Assembly (NCBI RefSeq): GCF_037095755.1 | Contig: NZ_JBAWKJ010000003.1 | Location: 744,001 to 808,000 of the forward strand | DNA: 64,000 nt | Direction of reading: 5' to 3' | Source of the DNA: Sphingopyxis sp. CCNWLW2 | GTDB lineage: Bacteria > Pseudomonadota > Alphaproteobacteria > Sphingomonadales > Sphingomonadaceae | Part shown: positions 7,546 through 18,845 of the stretch, one piece after another | How positions within the stretch are numbered: position 1 is the first letter of the stretch | Layout of the letters: each line of letters begins with the position of its first letter | Notes under the pieces: model-generated | Told to the model about the DNA's origin: nothing | The model's database searches: none | What the model saw: only the letters and a program-made list of their open reading frames with translations | Position numbers and translations under genes: made by a program

Positions 7546-10500
7546 ATGAAATCAGTGCGTTTCAGACGGCAACGCGCCGTGATCTTCAGCGCGGTCAGCG
7601 TCGCGGCCTTGATCAGCGGTCACGGCGCTGCTCATGCGCAAACCGAGGCTCCGGCCGAAGTCGTTGAAACGGTCGACGTGGAAACCGCGCCGCCCGCCGA
7701 AGCCGCGATCATCGTCACCGGCTCGCGCATTGCCCGTTCCTCCGACACCACCTCTCCTGCGCCGGTCGCCGTAATCGGTGGAGACGCTCTCGACGAAAAG
7801 GGGTTCACGCAAGTTGGGCAGGCGCTCAACGAAATCACGTCGCTTGCTCCCTCGCGCACCTTCAATCGGGCGCCGTTGGCGAATGGCCAGGCGGTGGCGG
7901 GTCAGCAATTCCCGAACATCTTCAACCTTGGCCCCGCGCGGACGCTGACCCTCTTCAATGGCCGCCGCATGGTATCGAGCACTTCGGGGCTGGGCGACGA
8001 GGCCGTCGATACGAACATCATTCCGACCGGGCTTCTGCAGCGCGTAGACGTCGTTCAAGGTGGCGGCGCTGCCGTCTATGGCTCGGGCGCGATCGCGGGC
8101 GTCGTGAACTATATTACGAAGAAGGATTTCGAGGGGGTCGAGCTACAGGCTCAATATGGGTTCACCGGCCGCGGCGATTATCGGACACCTTCGATCCGCG
8201 GAACATTTGGCCACAACTTCCTCGACGGGCGTGCCAATATCGCGGCCGAGTTCAGCTACTCGGATTCATCGCCTCTCCAGATTTATCAGCGCCCCGACAG
8301 CACATCGTCCTTCGGCGTCGCTCCCAATCCGGCACCGGGGGCCGGTTCGAACGGCATTCCGGGTTCGGTTTACATTCCCGGCATCCCGCAGCCTGGCGGT
8401 CGCAGCCCGTTCATCGATCCGAGCGGCCTTGTTGTCACCAGCACGACGGTGTCGAACATCAACGGCGTCCTCCGCTCGAACGGTCTGGGCTTCACCTTCG
8501 ACAACAATGGCAATGTCATTCCGACCGATCTCGGGACACCGGTACCCGGTTTGCCGGTCTTCACCGTGGGCAGCGATCTCGACAATGCCGCGCTTCGCCT
8601 GGGAACCCTCGTTTCGGGCGTGCGCCGCGAAATCGGGACCCTCATCGGCCGCTTCGATGTGACCGACCATATCAAGATCTCCGGCGAGCTGCTCTTCGCG
8701 CGGACGAGCTCGATCAATCCGCAGGCCAATTCCTCCTTTGGGCAGTACACCGCGTCACTGACCGGGAGCTATCCCGCGCTGCGTCCAATCGCGTTCACCA
8801 ATGCCAATCCCTATCTGTCGACGAGCGCCGTTGCGCAGCTCAGCGCTGCCAGCCCGGCTTTTGCCTCGGGGCAGCCGCTATACCTGTCGAAGGTGCTCAA
8901 CGTCGGATCCGATTATCTTGACCAGCGCTTCACGACCGAAACGTTAAACGGCGTCGTGGCAGTCGATGGCGACTTTGAAGCGCTAAACCGGAAATTCTTC
9001 TGGGGCGTGTCCTTCTCGCACGGCGAGGTGACGTCGAAAGTCAAAGGCTATAACATTGTCGCGGCGAATCTGCGCAATGCGGCCGATGCCGTGCGCAATA
9101 GCGCCGGCCAGATCGTCTGCCGGATCAACGCGACGACGACTGTCGATCCGGCTTGCGTTCCGATCAACATCTTCGGGGACGCGGAGATCACCGATCCAGC
9201 GGCCTTGAGCTATATCTATGCACGAAGTGGCGCCTCGACTGCCGCGTCGATCGGGAATGTGAAAAACACGCAGGATGACCTGCTTGCGACGTTGAGCGGC
9301 GATCTCTTCCAGCTTCCGGGCGGCCAGTCGCGGTTCAGCCTGAGCTACGAGCATCGCAGCCAGAAGGCGGTCTTCACGCCAACAGCAGGCGATCTGGCCG
9401 GCATCTTCTTCACCCCCGCGCAGGTGGCGGGGAGCGGGAAGCTTCACACCAACGAGTTTGCCGGCGAGCTCGAAATTCCCCTGTTCGGGGGCGACTTCTC
9501 GCTGCCTCTCGTAGAAGCCATCGACCTCAACGCGTCCTTCCGTTTCGTCGACAATTCGCTCGCCGGAAAGGACTCGGTCTGGAGTGTGGGCGGGCGCTGG
9601 ACGGTTGGCGAGGGCCTGACGCTTCGCGGCACGATCAGCCGCAACTTCCGGGCACCGTCCATCGGCCAGGTGTCGGCGCCGCCCTCCATCTCGCTCGGCG
9701 CGGCACGCAATCCGTGCAGTCGCACCACCATCGGCCAGGGGCCGGATCCGGCAACCCGCGCCGCCAACTGCCTCGCGCTCTTTGCGGCCAATCCCGATTT
9801 CGGACTTGCCACGCTCCCCGCGGGAACTGCCAATACGCCGGCGAACCGCTTGGCCGCATTCACTGCGACGACCATCTCGGCCGTTCAGATAACAACGCAG
9901 GGCAATCCCGCGCTCGAGAATGAGCATGCGGACACGATGACGGCAGGTTTTGTCTTCCAGCCTCGCTTCATTCCGGGTCTGTCGATCTCGGCCGATATCA
10001 TCCGGGTCAAGCTCGACAATGCATTGACGCTCTTCACTGCGCAGAATTATGCGAACAGTTGCTTTGACGCCGCGCCGCAGCCGACGGAATTTTGCAGCAC
10101 CTTCACCTATAATGGGGTCGGCGACATTGTGACCGGCATTTCGTCGACCGTGAACGCGGGCAAGTCGGTGTTTCACGCCGAGACGTACAATATCGACTAT
10201 CGCTTCGGCCTGGACTCGATCTGGGACAAGCTTCCCGGTTCGCTCAACCTGATCGTGCAGGCGACGCACAATACGCTCCAGACCGTCACGTTCGCGGGCA
10301 CGACGACGCGGACCGACGACACGATCCAATTGCCGGACTGGGTGGCACGCTTTGCCGCCCACTATCGCAACGGGCCATTCCGGCTGAACTACAGCCTGAA
10401 CTATCTGCCCTCGGCGCTGCTCACCTCCACTTCGACGGTGACCAACTCCCCCGATGGTGTCTTCAAGGTAAAGTCGAATGCACGCCACGACATCTCGATG

Positions 10501-10638
10501 GAATATCAGGTCAACGACAATTACACCCTGCGCGCGGGCGTGAACAATTTCACCGATGAGCTGCCCTCCTATCCCACATCGACCTATGGCGACATTGTCG
10601 GCCGCAACTATTTCGTGTCGGCAAATTTGAAGTTCTGA
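7546..10638 (+). CDS. TonB-dependent receptor heading the glucarate-ester operon
   Basis: This 1030-residue receptor has a signal peptide ending in AAHA before QTEAPAE, an acidic low-complexity linker, a TonB box-like AAIIVTGSRIARSS, a plug (TLTLFNGRRMV, VDVVQGGGAAVYGSGAIAGVVNYITKKD) and a long barrel ending SANLKF with the expected terminal Phe. The ATG follows GAGGGAGACTTGAG. The lengthy loops and pairs of Cys in the extracellular region (VCRINATTTVDPACVP) are typical of large sphingomonad receptors for plant-derived carbohydrates and aromatics. It is the first gene of the operon that includes an esterase, an importer and the complete glucarate route, so it probably imports the ester substrate. 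Confidence 0.9.
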   Translation: MKSVRFRRQRAVIFSAVSVAALISGHGAAHAQTEAPAEVVETVDVETAPPAEAAIIVTGSRIARSSDTTSPAPVAVIGGDALDEKGFTQVGQALNEITSLAPSRTFNRAPLANGQAVAGQQFPNIFNLGPARTLTLFNGRRMVSSTSGLGDEAVDTNIIPTGLLQRVDVVQGGGAAVYGSGAIAGVVNYITKKDFEGVELQAQYGFTGRGDYRTPSIRGTFGHNFLDGRANIAAEFSYSDSSPLQIYQRPDSTSSFGVAPNPAPGAGSNGIPGSVYIPGIPQPGGRSPFIDPSGLVVTSTTVSNINGVLRSNGLGFTFDNNGNVIPTDLGTPVPGLPVFTVGSDLDNAALRLGTLVSGVRREIGTLIGRFDVTDHIKISGELLFARTSSINPQANSSFGQYTASLTGSYPALRPIAFTNANPYLSTSAVAQLSAASPAFASGQPLYLSKVLNVGSDYLDQRFTTETLNGVVAVDGDFEALNRKFFWGVSFSHGEVTSKVKGYNIVAANLRNAADAVRNSAGQIVCRINATTTVDPACVPINIFGDAEITDPAALSYIYARSGASTAASIGNVKNTQDDLLATLSGDLFQLPGGQSRFSLSYEHRSQKAVFTPTAGDLAGIFFTPAQVAGSGKLHTNEFAGELEIPLFGGDFSLPLVEAIDLNASFRFVDNSLAGKDSVWSVGGRWTVGEGLTLRGTISRNFRAPSIGQVSAPPSISLGAARNPCSRTTIGQGPDPATRAANCLALFAANPDFGLATLPAGTANTPANRLAAFTATTISAVQITTQGNPALENEHADTMTAGFVFQPRFIPGLSISADIIRVKLDNALTLFTAQNYANSCFDAAPQPTEFCSTFTYNGVGDIVTGISSTVNAGKSVFHAETYNIDYRFGLDSIWDKLPGSLNLIVQATHNTLQTVTFAGTTTRTDDTIQLPDWVARFAAHYRNGPFRLNYSLNYLPSALLTSTSTVTNSPDGVFKVKSNARHDISMEYQVNDNYTLRAGVNNFTDELPSYPTSTYGDIVGRNYFVSANLKF

Positions 10639-10676
10639 AGGGATATCGGGACCGGATTGTTCGATCGGAGATACAT

Positions 10677-12314
10677 ATGCACAGCTCGTTCCTTTCCACA
10701 CCCGACAAGCGGGTCCATGATCTCAAAAAGCTCTTCGGGGCCTCCTCCGCCAGCGCTGCGCACCTTCTTTGCGACCGGTATGACGCCGATCGTGCGGCCT
10801 ACCATATTCTGGACGCAGACCTGGACGACAGGGTCCTGAGCTACGGCGACCTGCAGAGGGAGTCGCGGCGCGTCGCGGCCGGGCTGGCAGCGATGGGGAT
10901 CGGGCAGGGCGATTGCGTTGCTACCCTCATGGGCAAAAGCCGAAACTATCTGATAGCGCTCGTGGCGATCTGGCGCTTGGGCGCGGTGCATGTCCCGCTG
11001 TTCACGGCCTTCGCGCCCCCTGAAATCGCGCTTCGTCTCGAGGCCAGCGGGGCCAAACTCATTGTCTGCGACGCGGCCCAGCGCGCAAAACTCGATACGT
11101 CGAGGGCGGCCGGCTGGAAGATCGTTACCACCGGCGCCCCGCTCGACGGCGATACCGACTTTCAAACGCTGTTGGCATCGACCGATCCTGTCCCACCGCC
11201 GGCGGCTGTCGGCGGGGACGGAGCGCTGATCCAGATATTCACCTCGGGTACCACCGGCCGACCCAAGGGAGTCGCCGTTCCGCTCCGCGCGCTGGCAAGC
11301 TTCCAGATTTATGCAGAATATGGCCTGGGGCTGTGCCCGGACGACCGTTTCTGGAATGCGGCCGATCCTGGATGGGCCTATGGGCTCTATTTCGGCATAC
11401 TGGCTTCGCTGATCACCGGGGTGGAGAGTTTCCTCTATACGGGCGGCTTCTCGCCCGAGGCCACGGCGAGGATTCTCGAAGATTATCGGATCACCAATTT
11501 GGCCGCTGCGCCCACGGTGTATCGATCGCTCGAACATGCCGGCGTCGATTTCGGCAAACTGGCTTTGCGCTGCGCATCGAGCGCCGGTGAACCGCTCACG
11601 CCTGAGGTAAACGAATGGGCTGCCCGGGCACTGGGGGTCGAAGTGCGCGATCATTATGGCCAGACCGAAGCGGGGATGATGATCAACAATCACCATCATC
11701 CGGAACTGAAAGCGCAGTTGCGCGCGGGCTCCATGGGCGTTGCGATGCCCGGATGGACCGCAGAAATCCTGCAGGAGTCCGCCGATGCGCCGGCAGCGCC
11801 GGGTCAGCTGGGCCGCGTTGCGATCGACATCGGCGCTAGCCCGTTATTCTGGTTCGATGGCTATATCGGCGAACCCGACAAGAGCGCACAGAAATTTAGC
11901 CCCGACGGGCGATGGTATCTCACCGGTGACATTGGTCGGCGGGACGAAGATGGTTTCTTCTATTTCGCCTCGCGCGACGATGATGTGATCATCATGGCCG
12001 GCTACCGGATCGGACCCGTCGAAATCGAGGCGGTGCTCACGAGGCACCCGGCGGTTCTCGAATGCGCCGCTGTTGCGGTCGAAGATGCCGTGCGAGGCGA
12101 GGTTCTGGAAGCAGCGGTCGTCCTCGCGGCAGGATTTGAGCCGTCCGAAGAGCTTTCGGCGGAGTTGCAGACGAAGGTCAAACGCGAGTTTGCCGCGCAT
12201 GCCTATCCGCGGCAGATTCACTATGTCGCGTCGATCCCCAAGACGGCGTCGGGCAAGCTCCAGCGCTTCCTGGTCCGCAAGACGCTTGCCGAGCGCGCGA
12301 AATTGCCGGTCTGA
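10677..12314 (+). CDS. AMP-forming acyl-CoA synthetase (short/medium-chain or aromatic acid type)
   Basis: This 545-residue ANL-family enzyme has the P-loop FTSGTTGRPKG at about residues 188-198, the acyl-site region DPGWAYGLYFG, the A5 motif DHYGQTE, the A7 region YLTGDIGRRDEDGF, the hinge GYRIGPVEIE and the catalytic lysine in PKTASGKLQRF near the C-terminus. The DPGWAYG and DHYGQTE versions resemble the acetyl/medium-chain ligase branch more than classical feruloyl-CoA synthetase. In this operon it probably activates the acid released by the neighbouring esterase. The acid itself cannot be read from sequence. The gene starts 38 bases after the receptor. Confidence 0.85.
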   Translation: MHSSFLSTPDKRVHDLKKLFGASSASAAHLLCDRYDADRAAYHILDADLDDRVLSYGDLQRESRRVAAGLAAMGIGQGDCVATLMGKSRNYLIALVAIWRLGAVHVPLFTAFAPPEIALRLEASGAKLIVCDAAQRAKLDTSRAAGWKIVTTGAPLDGDTDFQTLLASTDPVPPPAAVGGDGALIQIFTSGTTGRPKGVAVPLRALASFQIYAEYGLGLCPDDRFWNAADPGWAYGLYFGILASLITGVESFLYTGGFSPEATARILEDYRITNLAAAPTVYRSLEHAGVDFGKLALRCASSAGEPLTPEVNEWAARALGVEVRDHYGQTEAGMMINNHHHPELKAQLRAGSMGVAMPGWTAEILQESADAPAAPGQLGRVAIDIGASPLFWFDGYIGEPDKSAQKFSPDGRWYLTGDIGRRDEDGFFYFASRDDDVIIMAGYRIGPVEIEAVLTRHPAVLECAAVAVEDAVRGEVLEAAVVLAAGFEPSEELSAELQTKVKREFAAHAYPRQIHYVASIPKTASGKLQRFLVRKTLAERAKLPV

Positions 12315-12383
12315 ACATTCGATCGGAGGGGCGGGCTGGTCCGACTGGTGTTTTTCCGAAATCAGCGTTGAAATGGATATGAG

Positions 12384-14069
12384 ATGAGCCGTTCGAAGTG
12401 CATAATCTGGCCCGCCCTTATGGCGGTCGCGGCGGTTGCCACCCCCGCCGAAGTTGCGGCGAGCGAAGCGCCGGTTCCTCCCGTCGTCCCGGGTTGCGCG
12501 CAATTGTCCGGTCTCCAGATCGCGGCCTCGCAGATTGGCATTTCAAGCGGTTCGGCGATTGTCACCTCGGCGACGTCCGGGACGGTCATGACGCCGCAGG
12601 GCGAGAAACGCCATTATTGCCTCGTTCTGGGCGAGATCGCTGCTCGGACCAGTGGCGCATCGCCCATCCGCTTTCGCGTCAACCTCCCCGCCGCGTGGAA
12701 CAGCCGGTCGCTGCAGATGGGGGGCGGCGGCTTCAACGGGCTGTTGACCGACGGCCTGGGGCCCGCCCGTGACCAGCCTGCAAGCATAGCGACGCCGCTC
12801 GCACGGGGATATGTCACGATCGGCACCGACTCCGGGCATCAATTGAAAAGTGCCGACGACCCCGAGGTCGCCCGGTTCGCGCTCAACGACGAGATGTTCC
12901 GTAATTTCGCATTCGAGGCCTACAAGAAGGTCGCCGATGTGGCGGCCGTTCTCATCGAGACCCATTACGGTCGGGCAGCGAAATATCGGTTCTTCCTGGG
13001 CGGTTCCGAGGGAGGGCGCGAGGCGCTCACGATGGCGCAGCGATATCCCGGCAATTTTGAAGGCATTGTCTCGGTCGTGCCGGTCATCAACTGGACGGGT
13101 CTGTTTACCACTTTCTACAATTTCGGGGCCGTCCAGCGGAACGGCCTTGGGTCGATCAATGCAGCAAAGGTGCGCCTGATAGCCGATCATGTGAACGCGA
13201 CATGTGATGCCCTCGATGGCATCGCGGACGGGGTGGTCACCAACTATCTTGCCTGTCCGGCCAAGATGGAGCTGCGAAAGTTGCGCTGCCCCGATGGAAA
13301 GGATCTGGGCGACACCTGCCTGTCCGACGGCCAGCTCGCCACGCTGCGAACCGTCTACGAACCGACTCCGATTCCGGTCGAAACGCCGAATGGCATCACC
13401 AGCTATCCGCCGCGGCTCTTCGGCAGCGAGATCGCCCCTGGTCCGGACGGCCTCGCTCGCTGGGTCAGTACCGGTACGCCCCCGACCGAAACCGGCTCTG
13501 ACGCGCGGGGTGTCGTGTACGGATGGAATTATGCCCGCTTTGTAATCGCCCGCGACCCGTCCTTCGACGTCAGGACATATGATCCAAAGAATTTCGAGAC
13601 ACGCATCAAGGCCGTGGCGGACCTGATGGATTCGACAAACCCCGATCTCTCGGGCTTCTACAAGCGCGGTGGAAAGCTGATCCTGCGCGAGAATGCAGGC
13701 GATTTCGCACAGAGCCCGATCGTCGGCATGCACTATTTCGAGAGCGTCGTTGCCAAAATGGGCAAATCGACCGTGAACAGGTTCATGCGCTTCTATGTGT
13801 CGCCGGCGTCCGCTCACAGCGGCCGTGCGTCGAGCCTCACGACAGGTGTTGCCGTGCCGACCTCGCATGACCTCCTCGAGGACATCGACAAGTGGGTCAG
13901 CGAAGGAACCCCGCCGAAGGATATGCTCATTCAGGTGCGCGAGAGCGAAGGACCGGCGTTCAAGGTCGAAGCGTCACGCCCGATGTGCCGTTATCCCCTC
14001 TATCCCCACTATGTCGGCGGAGACGCGACGGCCGCGACAAGCTACCGCTGTCGCAAGTCGGGCAACTAA
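12384..14069 (+). CDS. Tannase/feruloyl esterase family hydrolase, exported
   Basis: The protein (561 residues) starts with a signal peptide (ALMAVAAVATPAEVAA). It carries the family nucleophile motif GGSEGGREALTMAQRYP with the active Ser near residue 207, followed by the typical FEGIVSVVPV stretch. The family calcium/lid segment CDALDGIADGVV is present. The late His of the triad is plausibly in the region SAHSGRASS-SHDLLEDIDKWV. Enzymes of this family cleave esters of phenolic acids with sugars or sugar acids. Its place among glucarate genes suggests that it splits an aroyl or hydroxycinnamoyl glucarate in the periplasm. The exact ester is inference. Confidence 0.85.
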   Translation: MSRSKCIIWPALMAVAAVATPAEVAASEAPVPPVVPGCAQLSGLQIAASQIGISSGSAIVTSATSGTVMTPQGEKRHYCLVLGEIAARTSGASPIRFRVNLPAAWNSRSLQMGGGGFNGLLTDGLGPARDQPASIATPLARGYVTIGTDSGHQLKSADDPEVARFALNDEMFRNFAFEAYKKVADVAAVLIETHYGRAAKYRFFLGGSEGGREALTMAQRYPGNFEGIVSVVPVINWTGLFTTFYNFGAVQRNGLGSINAAKVRLIADHVNATCDALDGIADGVVTNYLACPAKMELRKLRCPDGKDLGDTCLSDGQLATLRTVYEPTPIPVETPNGITSYPPRLFGSEIAPGPDGLARWVSTGTPPTETGSDARGVVYGWNYARFVIARDPSFDVRTYDPKNFETRIKAVADLMDSTNPDLSGFYKRGGKLILRENAGDFAQSPIVGMHYFESVVAKMGKSTVNRFMRFYVSPASAHSGRASSLTTGVAVPTSHDLLEDIDKWVSEGTPPKDMLIQVRESEGPAFKVEASRPMCRYPLYPHYVGGDATAATSYRCRKSGN

Positions 14070-14109
14070 GACGAAGACGATGACAGCGGCCGCCGATCGG
14101 GGGAATGTT

Positions 14110-15441
14110 ATGAGGCAGGCAAGCGAGCGTATCGGGCGGGTCCGTTATACGATTGTGGCGATATTGTTCGCAGTGACGATCGTGAACTATGCCGATCGGG
14201 CCATTCTCGCGATCACCGCCCCGGTCCTGTCCAAAGATATCGGGATCAATCCGCTCGAGCTGGGAATCGTTTTCTCGGCATTCGGATGGGCCTATTGCGC
14301 CGCCCAGGTGCCTGGTGGATGGCTCCTGGACCGGTTCGGGACGAAGCGTGTCTATCTTGCGGGAATATTGCTTTGGTCGATCTTCACCGCCGCGCAGGGT
14401 GCGGTAGCGGGGCTGGCAGGCGCCGCGGCGATCGCGACCTTGTTCGCACTTCGTTTCCTTGTCGGGCTAGCCGAAGCGCCATCCTTTCCCGGTAACGCCC
14501 GCATGGTAGCGGCCTGGTTTCCCGCATCCGAGCGCGGCACCGCGTCGGCGATCTTCAACTCGGCCCAATATTTCGCGACGGTCCTGTTCGCGCCGATCAT
14601 GGCCTGGATCACCTATGCGTTCGGCTGGCCCTCCACCTTCATTTTCATGGGCGGCATCGGCCTCCTGGTCGCAGCTGGCTGGTGGGGCTTTGCCCATGAG
14701 CCGCGCCACCATCCGCGTATCGGTAACGCCGAACTGACCTTCATCGTCGAAGGCGGCGGCCTCGTGGATATGGATAGCGCCGCGAGGCCGGCACGCGCGA
14801 AGGGCGATACGCTTCGCGCCCTCAGAGTCTTGCTTGGCCATCGGTCGCTATGGGGTCTTTACCTCGGGCAATTCGCCATCAACACGCTAACCTACTTCTT
14901 CATCACCTGGTTCCCGGTCTATCTCGTCGAAGAGCGCGGCCTGTCGCTCATCAGCGCCGGCCTCTTCGCCTCAGCACCTGCGATCTGCGGTTTTCTTGGC
15001 GGTCTGGCGGGAGGGTTGTGGTCCGACTGGCTGCTTCGGCGCGGTTTCTCGCTGACGGCTGCACGCAAAATCCCGATCGTCACCGGGATGCTCATCTCGA
15101 TCAGCATCATTTTTTGCAATTACACGGACTCGCTGACGCTCGTGCTCGTCTTCATGAGCCTTGCGTTTTTCGGCAAGGGCGTTGGCGCGCTGGGCTGGGC
15201 CGTTGTTGCAGACATGGCGCCACGTGAGTTTGCAGGCTTGAGTGGCGGCCTGTTCAACATGTTCGGCAATCTGTCGTCGATCCTCACACCGATCGTGATC
15301 GGGGCCATTTTGCACACGACCGGCTCGTTCAAGCTTGCCCTCGTATTCGTTGCGGCCAACGCTCTGCTCGCTGCCGTCAGCTTCGTTGTCGTGGTCGGCC
15401 CGATCCACAGGCTTGGGGCCGGCGAAGAGACGCAAGCATGA
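14110..15441 (+). CDS. MFS transporter, anion:cation symporter (ACS) type, likely glucarate importer
   Basis: About 443 residues with 12 hydrophobic segments. It has the ACS-family signature at the start (TIVNYADRAILAITAPVLSKDIGINPLELGIVFSAF split over helix 1-2) and the loop 2-3 motif GGWLLDRFGTKRVY. I place the start at ATG 14110, preceded by GGGGGAATGTT. An alternative ATG at 14080 would add ten polar residues. ACS members move sugar acids such as galactonate, glucarate and hexuronates. With KdgD and GudD next door, glucarate or a close aldarate is the probable substrate. Confidence 0.85.
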   Translation: MRQASERIGRVRYTIVAILFAVTIVNYADRAILAITAPVLSKDIGINPLELGIVFSAFGWAYCAAQVPGGWLLDRFGTKRVYLAGILLWSIFTAAQGAVAGLAGAAAIATLFALRFLVGLAEAPSFPGNARMVAAWFPASERGTASAIFNSAQYFATVLFAPIMAWITYAFGWPSTFIFMGGIGLLVAAGWWGFAHEPRHHPRIGNAELTFIVEGGGLVDMDSAARPARAKGDTLRALRVLLGHRSLWGLYLGQFAINTLTYFFITWFPVYLVEERGLSLISAGLFASAPAICGFLGGLAGGLWSDWLLRRGFSLTAARKIPIVTGMLISISIIFCNYTDSLTLVLVFMSLAFFGKGVGALGWAVVADMAPREFAGLSGGLFNMFGNLSSILTPIVIGAILHTTGSFKLALVFVAANALLAAVSFVVVVGPIHRLGAGEETQA

Positions 15442-15508
15442 GTGCCCGTCGATGCTCGTTTTGCATCGCGCCATTCCGGCATTGGCTTGGCCATGCACCG
15501 GTCGATGA

Positions 15509-16518
<1,010 letters not shown>

Positions 16519-16519
<1 letters not shown>

Positions 16520-17880
16520 TGGACGTTTTGGAGTCTATATCGCAATCGGCCACGCACGGCTTGCCGCGCATAACGGAGATGCGTGTCGTTCCTGTTGCGG
16601 GCGAAGACAGCATGTTGCTCAACCTGAGCGGTGCGCACGCGCCCTATTTTACGCGGAATATCCTTGTCCTGACCGACGGCGAAGGCCGCATCGGGGTCGG
16701 TGAAGTGCCTGGCGGGGAGGCGATCCGCACGACCCTCGAGGATGCGCGCGACCTCGTCCTCCAGGCACGGATTGGCGACTATAATCGCGTGCTGAACAAT
16801 GTGCGATGCGCTTTCGCGAACCGCGATTCCGGTGGGCGGGGGCTGCAAACCTTCGACCTTCGAACGACGATCCATGTCGTCACCGCGATCGAAGCCGCCT
16901 TCTTCGATCTGCTCGGGCAACATCTCGGTGTGCCGGTGGCCGCACTGCTCGGCGATGGGCAGCAGCGCGATCGGGTCGAGATGCTCGGTTATCTTTTCTA
17001 TATTGGCGACCGGAAGCTGACGGGCCTTCCGTATCGGAGCGGCTCGGGAGCGCGTGACGACTGGGATCGCCTTCGCGATGAAGAAGCGCTCACAACCGAC
17101 GCGGTCGTTGCATTGGCCGAAGCCGCGCAGCAGCGATATGGCTTCAGGGACTTTAAACTCAAGGGCGGCGTTTTCGAAGGCGCTCAGGAGATGGAGGCTG
17201 CAACGGCGCTGGCGCGACGCTTCCCCGAAGCGCGTATCACGCTCGATCCGAACGGCGCATGGTCGCTCGCCGAGGCGATACGGCTGTGCCGCGACAAGCA
17301 GGATATCCTTGCCTATGCCGAGGATCCCTGCGGCGCCGAGGGCGGATTCTCCGGCCGCGAGATTCTGTCGGAGTTCCGCCGCGCGACGGGGCTTCGAACC
17401 GCGACCAACATGATCGCGACCGACTGGCGTCAGCTCGGCGCGGCAATCAAGCTCGATGCGATCGACATTCCCCTGGCGGATCCGCACTTCTGGACGATGC
17501 AGGGATCGGTGCGCGTTGCGCAGATTTGCGACGCATGGGGCCTCACCTGGGGTTCGCATTCCAACAATCATTTCGACATTTCGCTCGCGATGTTCACCCA
17601 TGTTGCCGCGGCCGCGCCCGGGACGATTACCGCAATCGATACCCACTGGATATGGCAGGACGGCCAGCGCCTGACGCGTGAGCCCTTGCAGATTGAGGAT
17701 GGCCACATCGCGGTGCCGACCGCACCTGGCCTGGGCATCGAGCTCGATTTTGACGCGCTTGAGCGAGCCCATGAGGTCTATCTCGCGCATGGGCTTGGGG
17801 CACGCGACGACGCCGGGGCAATGCAGTTTCTTGTGCCGGACTGGCGGTTCGATCCCAAGCGGCCGTGCCTCGTACGCTGA
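16519..17880 (+). CDS. gudD: Glucarate dehydratase
   Basis: GudD dehydrates D-glucarate (and often L-idarate) to 5-keto-4-deoxyglucarate. The 453-residue enolase-superfamily protein has the family N-terminus ([21 protein letters not shown]... VGEVPGGE), the catalytic KLK motif at about 213-215, metal ligands in DPNGAWS (about 243) and EDPCGAEGG (about 272), and the general base His in [11 protein letters not shown] (about 347). The ATG at 16519 overlaps the kdgD stop (TGATG). A GTG three bases earlier is also in frame. It is directly followed by a dehydrogenase gene one base away. Confidence 0.95.
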
Positions 17881-17881
17881 G

Positions 17882-18814
17882 ATGACGCACGGCGCGATCG
17901 TTGCGGTCGGCGTTCTGCCGGACCCGTTGGCCGCGGAGCTGGATGCTCGGGGCGGGTGTCGCGTGCCCGTGTCGCTGGACGTGCCAGAAAATCTGGATCG
18001 CGCTGCAGTTCGCGTCATTGTAGCGAGCGGCTCGCAAATTCTTCCGACGTCCTGGCTCGACCGGTTCCCGAACCTTGCAGCAATTGCCGTGCATGGAGTT
18101 GGAACTGACGGGATCGACCGGGCGGCAATGGACCGGCGCCGGGTCGTGGTTCACACGACGCCCGAAGCGCTCATCGGCGATGTCGCCGAGCATGCGATCG
18201 GTCTCCTGCTTGCACTCCTCCGCCATATTCCCGCCAATGATCGGTTTGTCCGCTCGGGCGCGTGGCGAAAGGAAACGCCGCCGGCTCTCGGGACCAGACT
18301 GGCGGGGCGCGCGATCGGTTTCCTTGGGCTTGGCCGGATCGGGCAGGCTATAGCCGGACGCCTCCAGTCCTGGGACGCCGAAATTCATTATTCGGCGCGC
18401 AATCGCCGCACAGACGTGCCCTTTCGCTATCATGAAACAGCCATGGAGCTGCTCGCGGCCGTCGATACCGCGTTTATCACCGTTCCCGGCGGCATAGAGA
18501 CGACGGCGTTGGTCGGTGCGCGCGAACTCGCGGCGCTTGGCAGAAATGGTGTGCTGATCAACGTGGCACGCGGATCCGTCGTCGATCCGGATGCCCTGTT
18601 CCAAGCCCTGAATAGCGGCTCGATCCTGGGAGCGGGCCTCGATGTTTTCGACGAAGAGCCTGCGGGTGCGCTGCGTTTCGCGCCCCTGGCGAATGTCATC
18701 TTGCAGCCGCATCAGGGCAGCGCAACGATCGAGGCCCGCGAAGCGATGAAACGGTCCGTGCTTGCCGCCGTGAGGGCCCATCTTGTGACGGCCGATGGCG
18801 GCCAGGCGCATTGA
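17882..18814 (+). CDS. D-isomer-specific 2-hydroxyacid dehydrogenase
   Basis: This 310-residue NAD(P)-dependent enzyme has the Rossmann motif GFLGLGRIGQAIAGRL at about residues 143-158, the catalytic Arg in NVARGSVVD, the Glu in DVFDEEP and the His in LQPHQGS. The ATG at 17882 is one base past the gudD stop, and the open frame before it belongs to a shadow of gudD. It is closest in feel to hydroxypyruvate/glyoxylate reductases. In a glucarate operon it could reduce or oxidise a side product. It is not a needed step of the KdgD route, so its substrate is open. Confidence 0.8.
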   Translation: MTHGAIVAVGVLPDPLAAELDARGGCRVPVSLDVPENLDRAAVRVIVASGSQILPTSWLDRFPNLAAIAVHGVGTDGIDRAAMDRRRVVVHTTPEALIGDVAEHAIGLLLALLRHIPANDRFVRSGAWRKETPPALGTRLAGRAIGFLGLGRIGQAIAGRLQSWDAEIHYSARNRRTDVPFRYHETAMELLAAVDTAFITVPGGIETTALVGARELAALGRNGVLINVARGSVVDPDALFQALNSGSILGAGLDVFDEEPAGALRFAPLANVILQPHQGSATIEAREAMKRSVLAAVRAHLVTADGGQAH

Positions 18815-18845
18815 GCAGGCAGCAATCTGCAACGGAGGAATTTGA

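Noticed and set aside
8983..10701. 572-residue minus-strand open frame opposite the second receptor
   Set aside because: Shadow of a clear TonB receptor in high-GC DNA; no recognisable motif.
10677..12314. Feruloyl-CoA synthetase
   Set aside because: The DPGWAYG and DHYGQTE motifs are those of the acetyl/medium-chain branch, and no enoyl-CoA hydratase or vanillin dehydrogenase gene is adjacent, so the name would be too specific.
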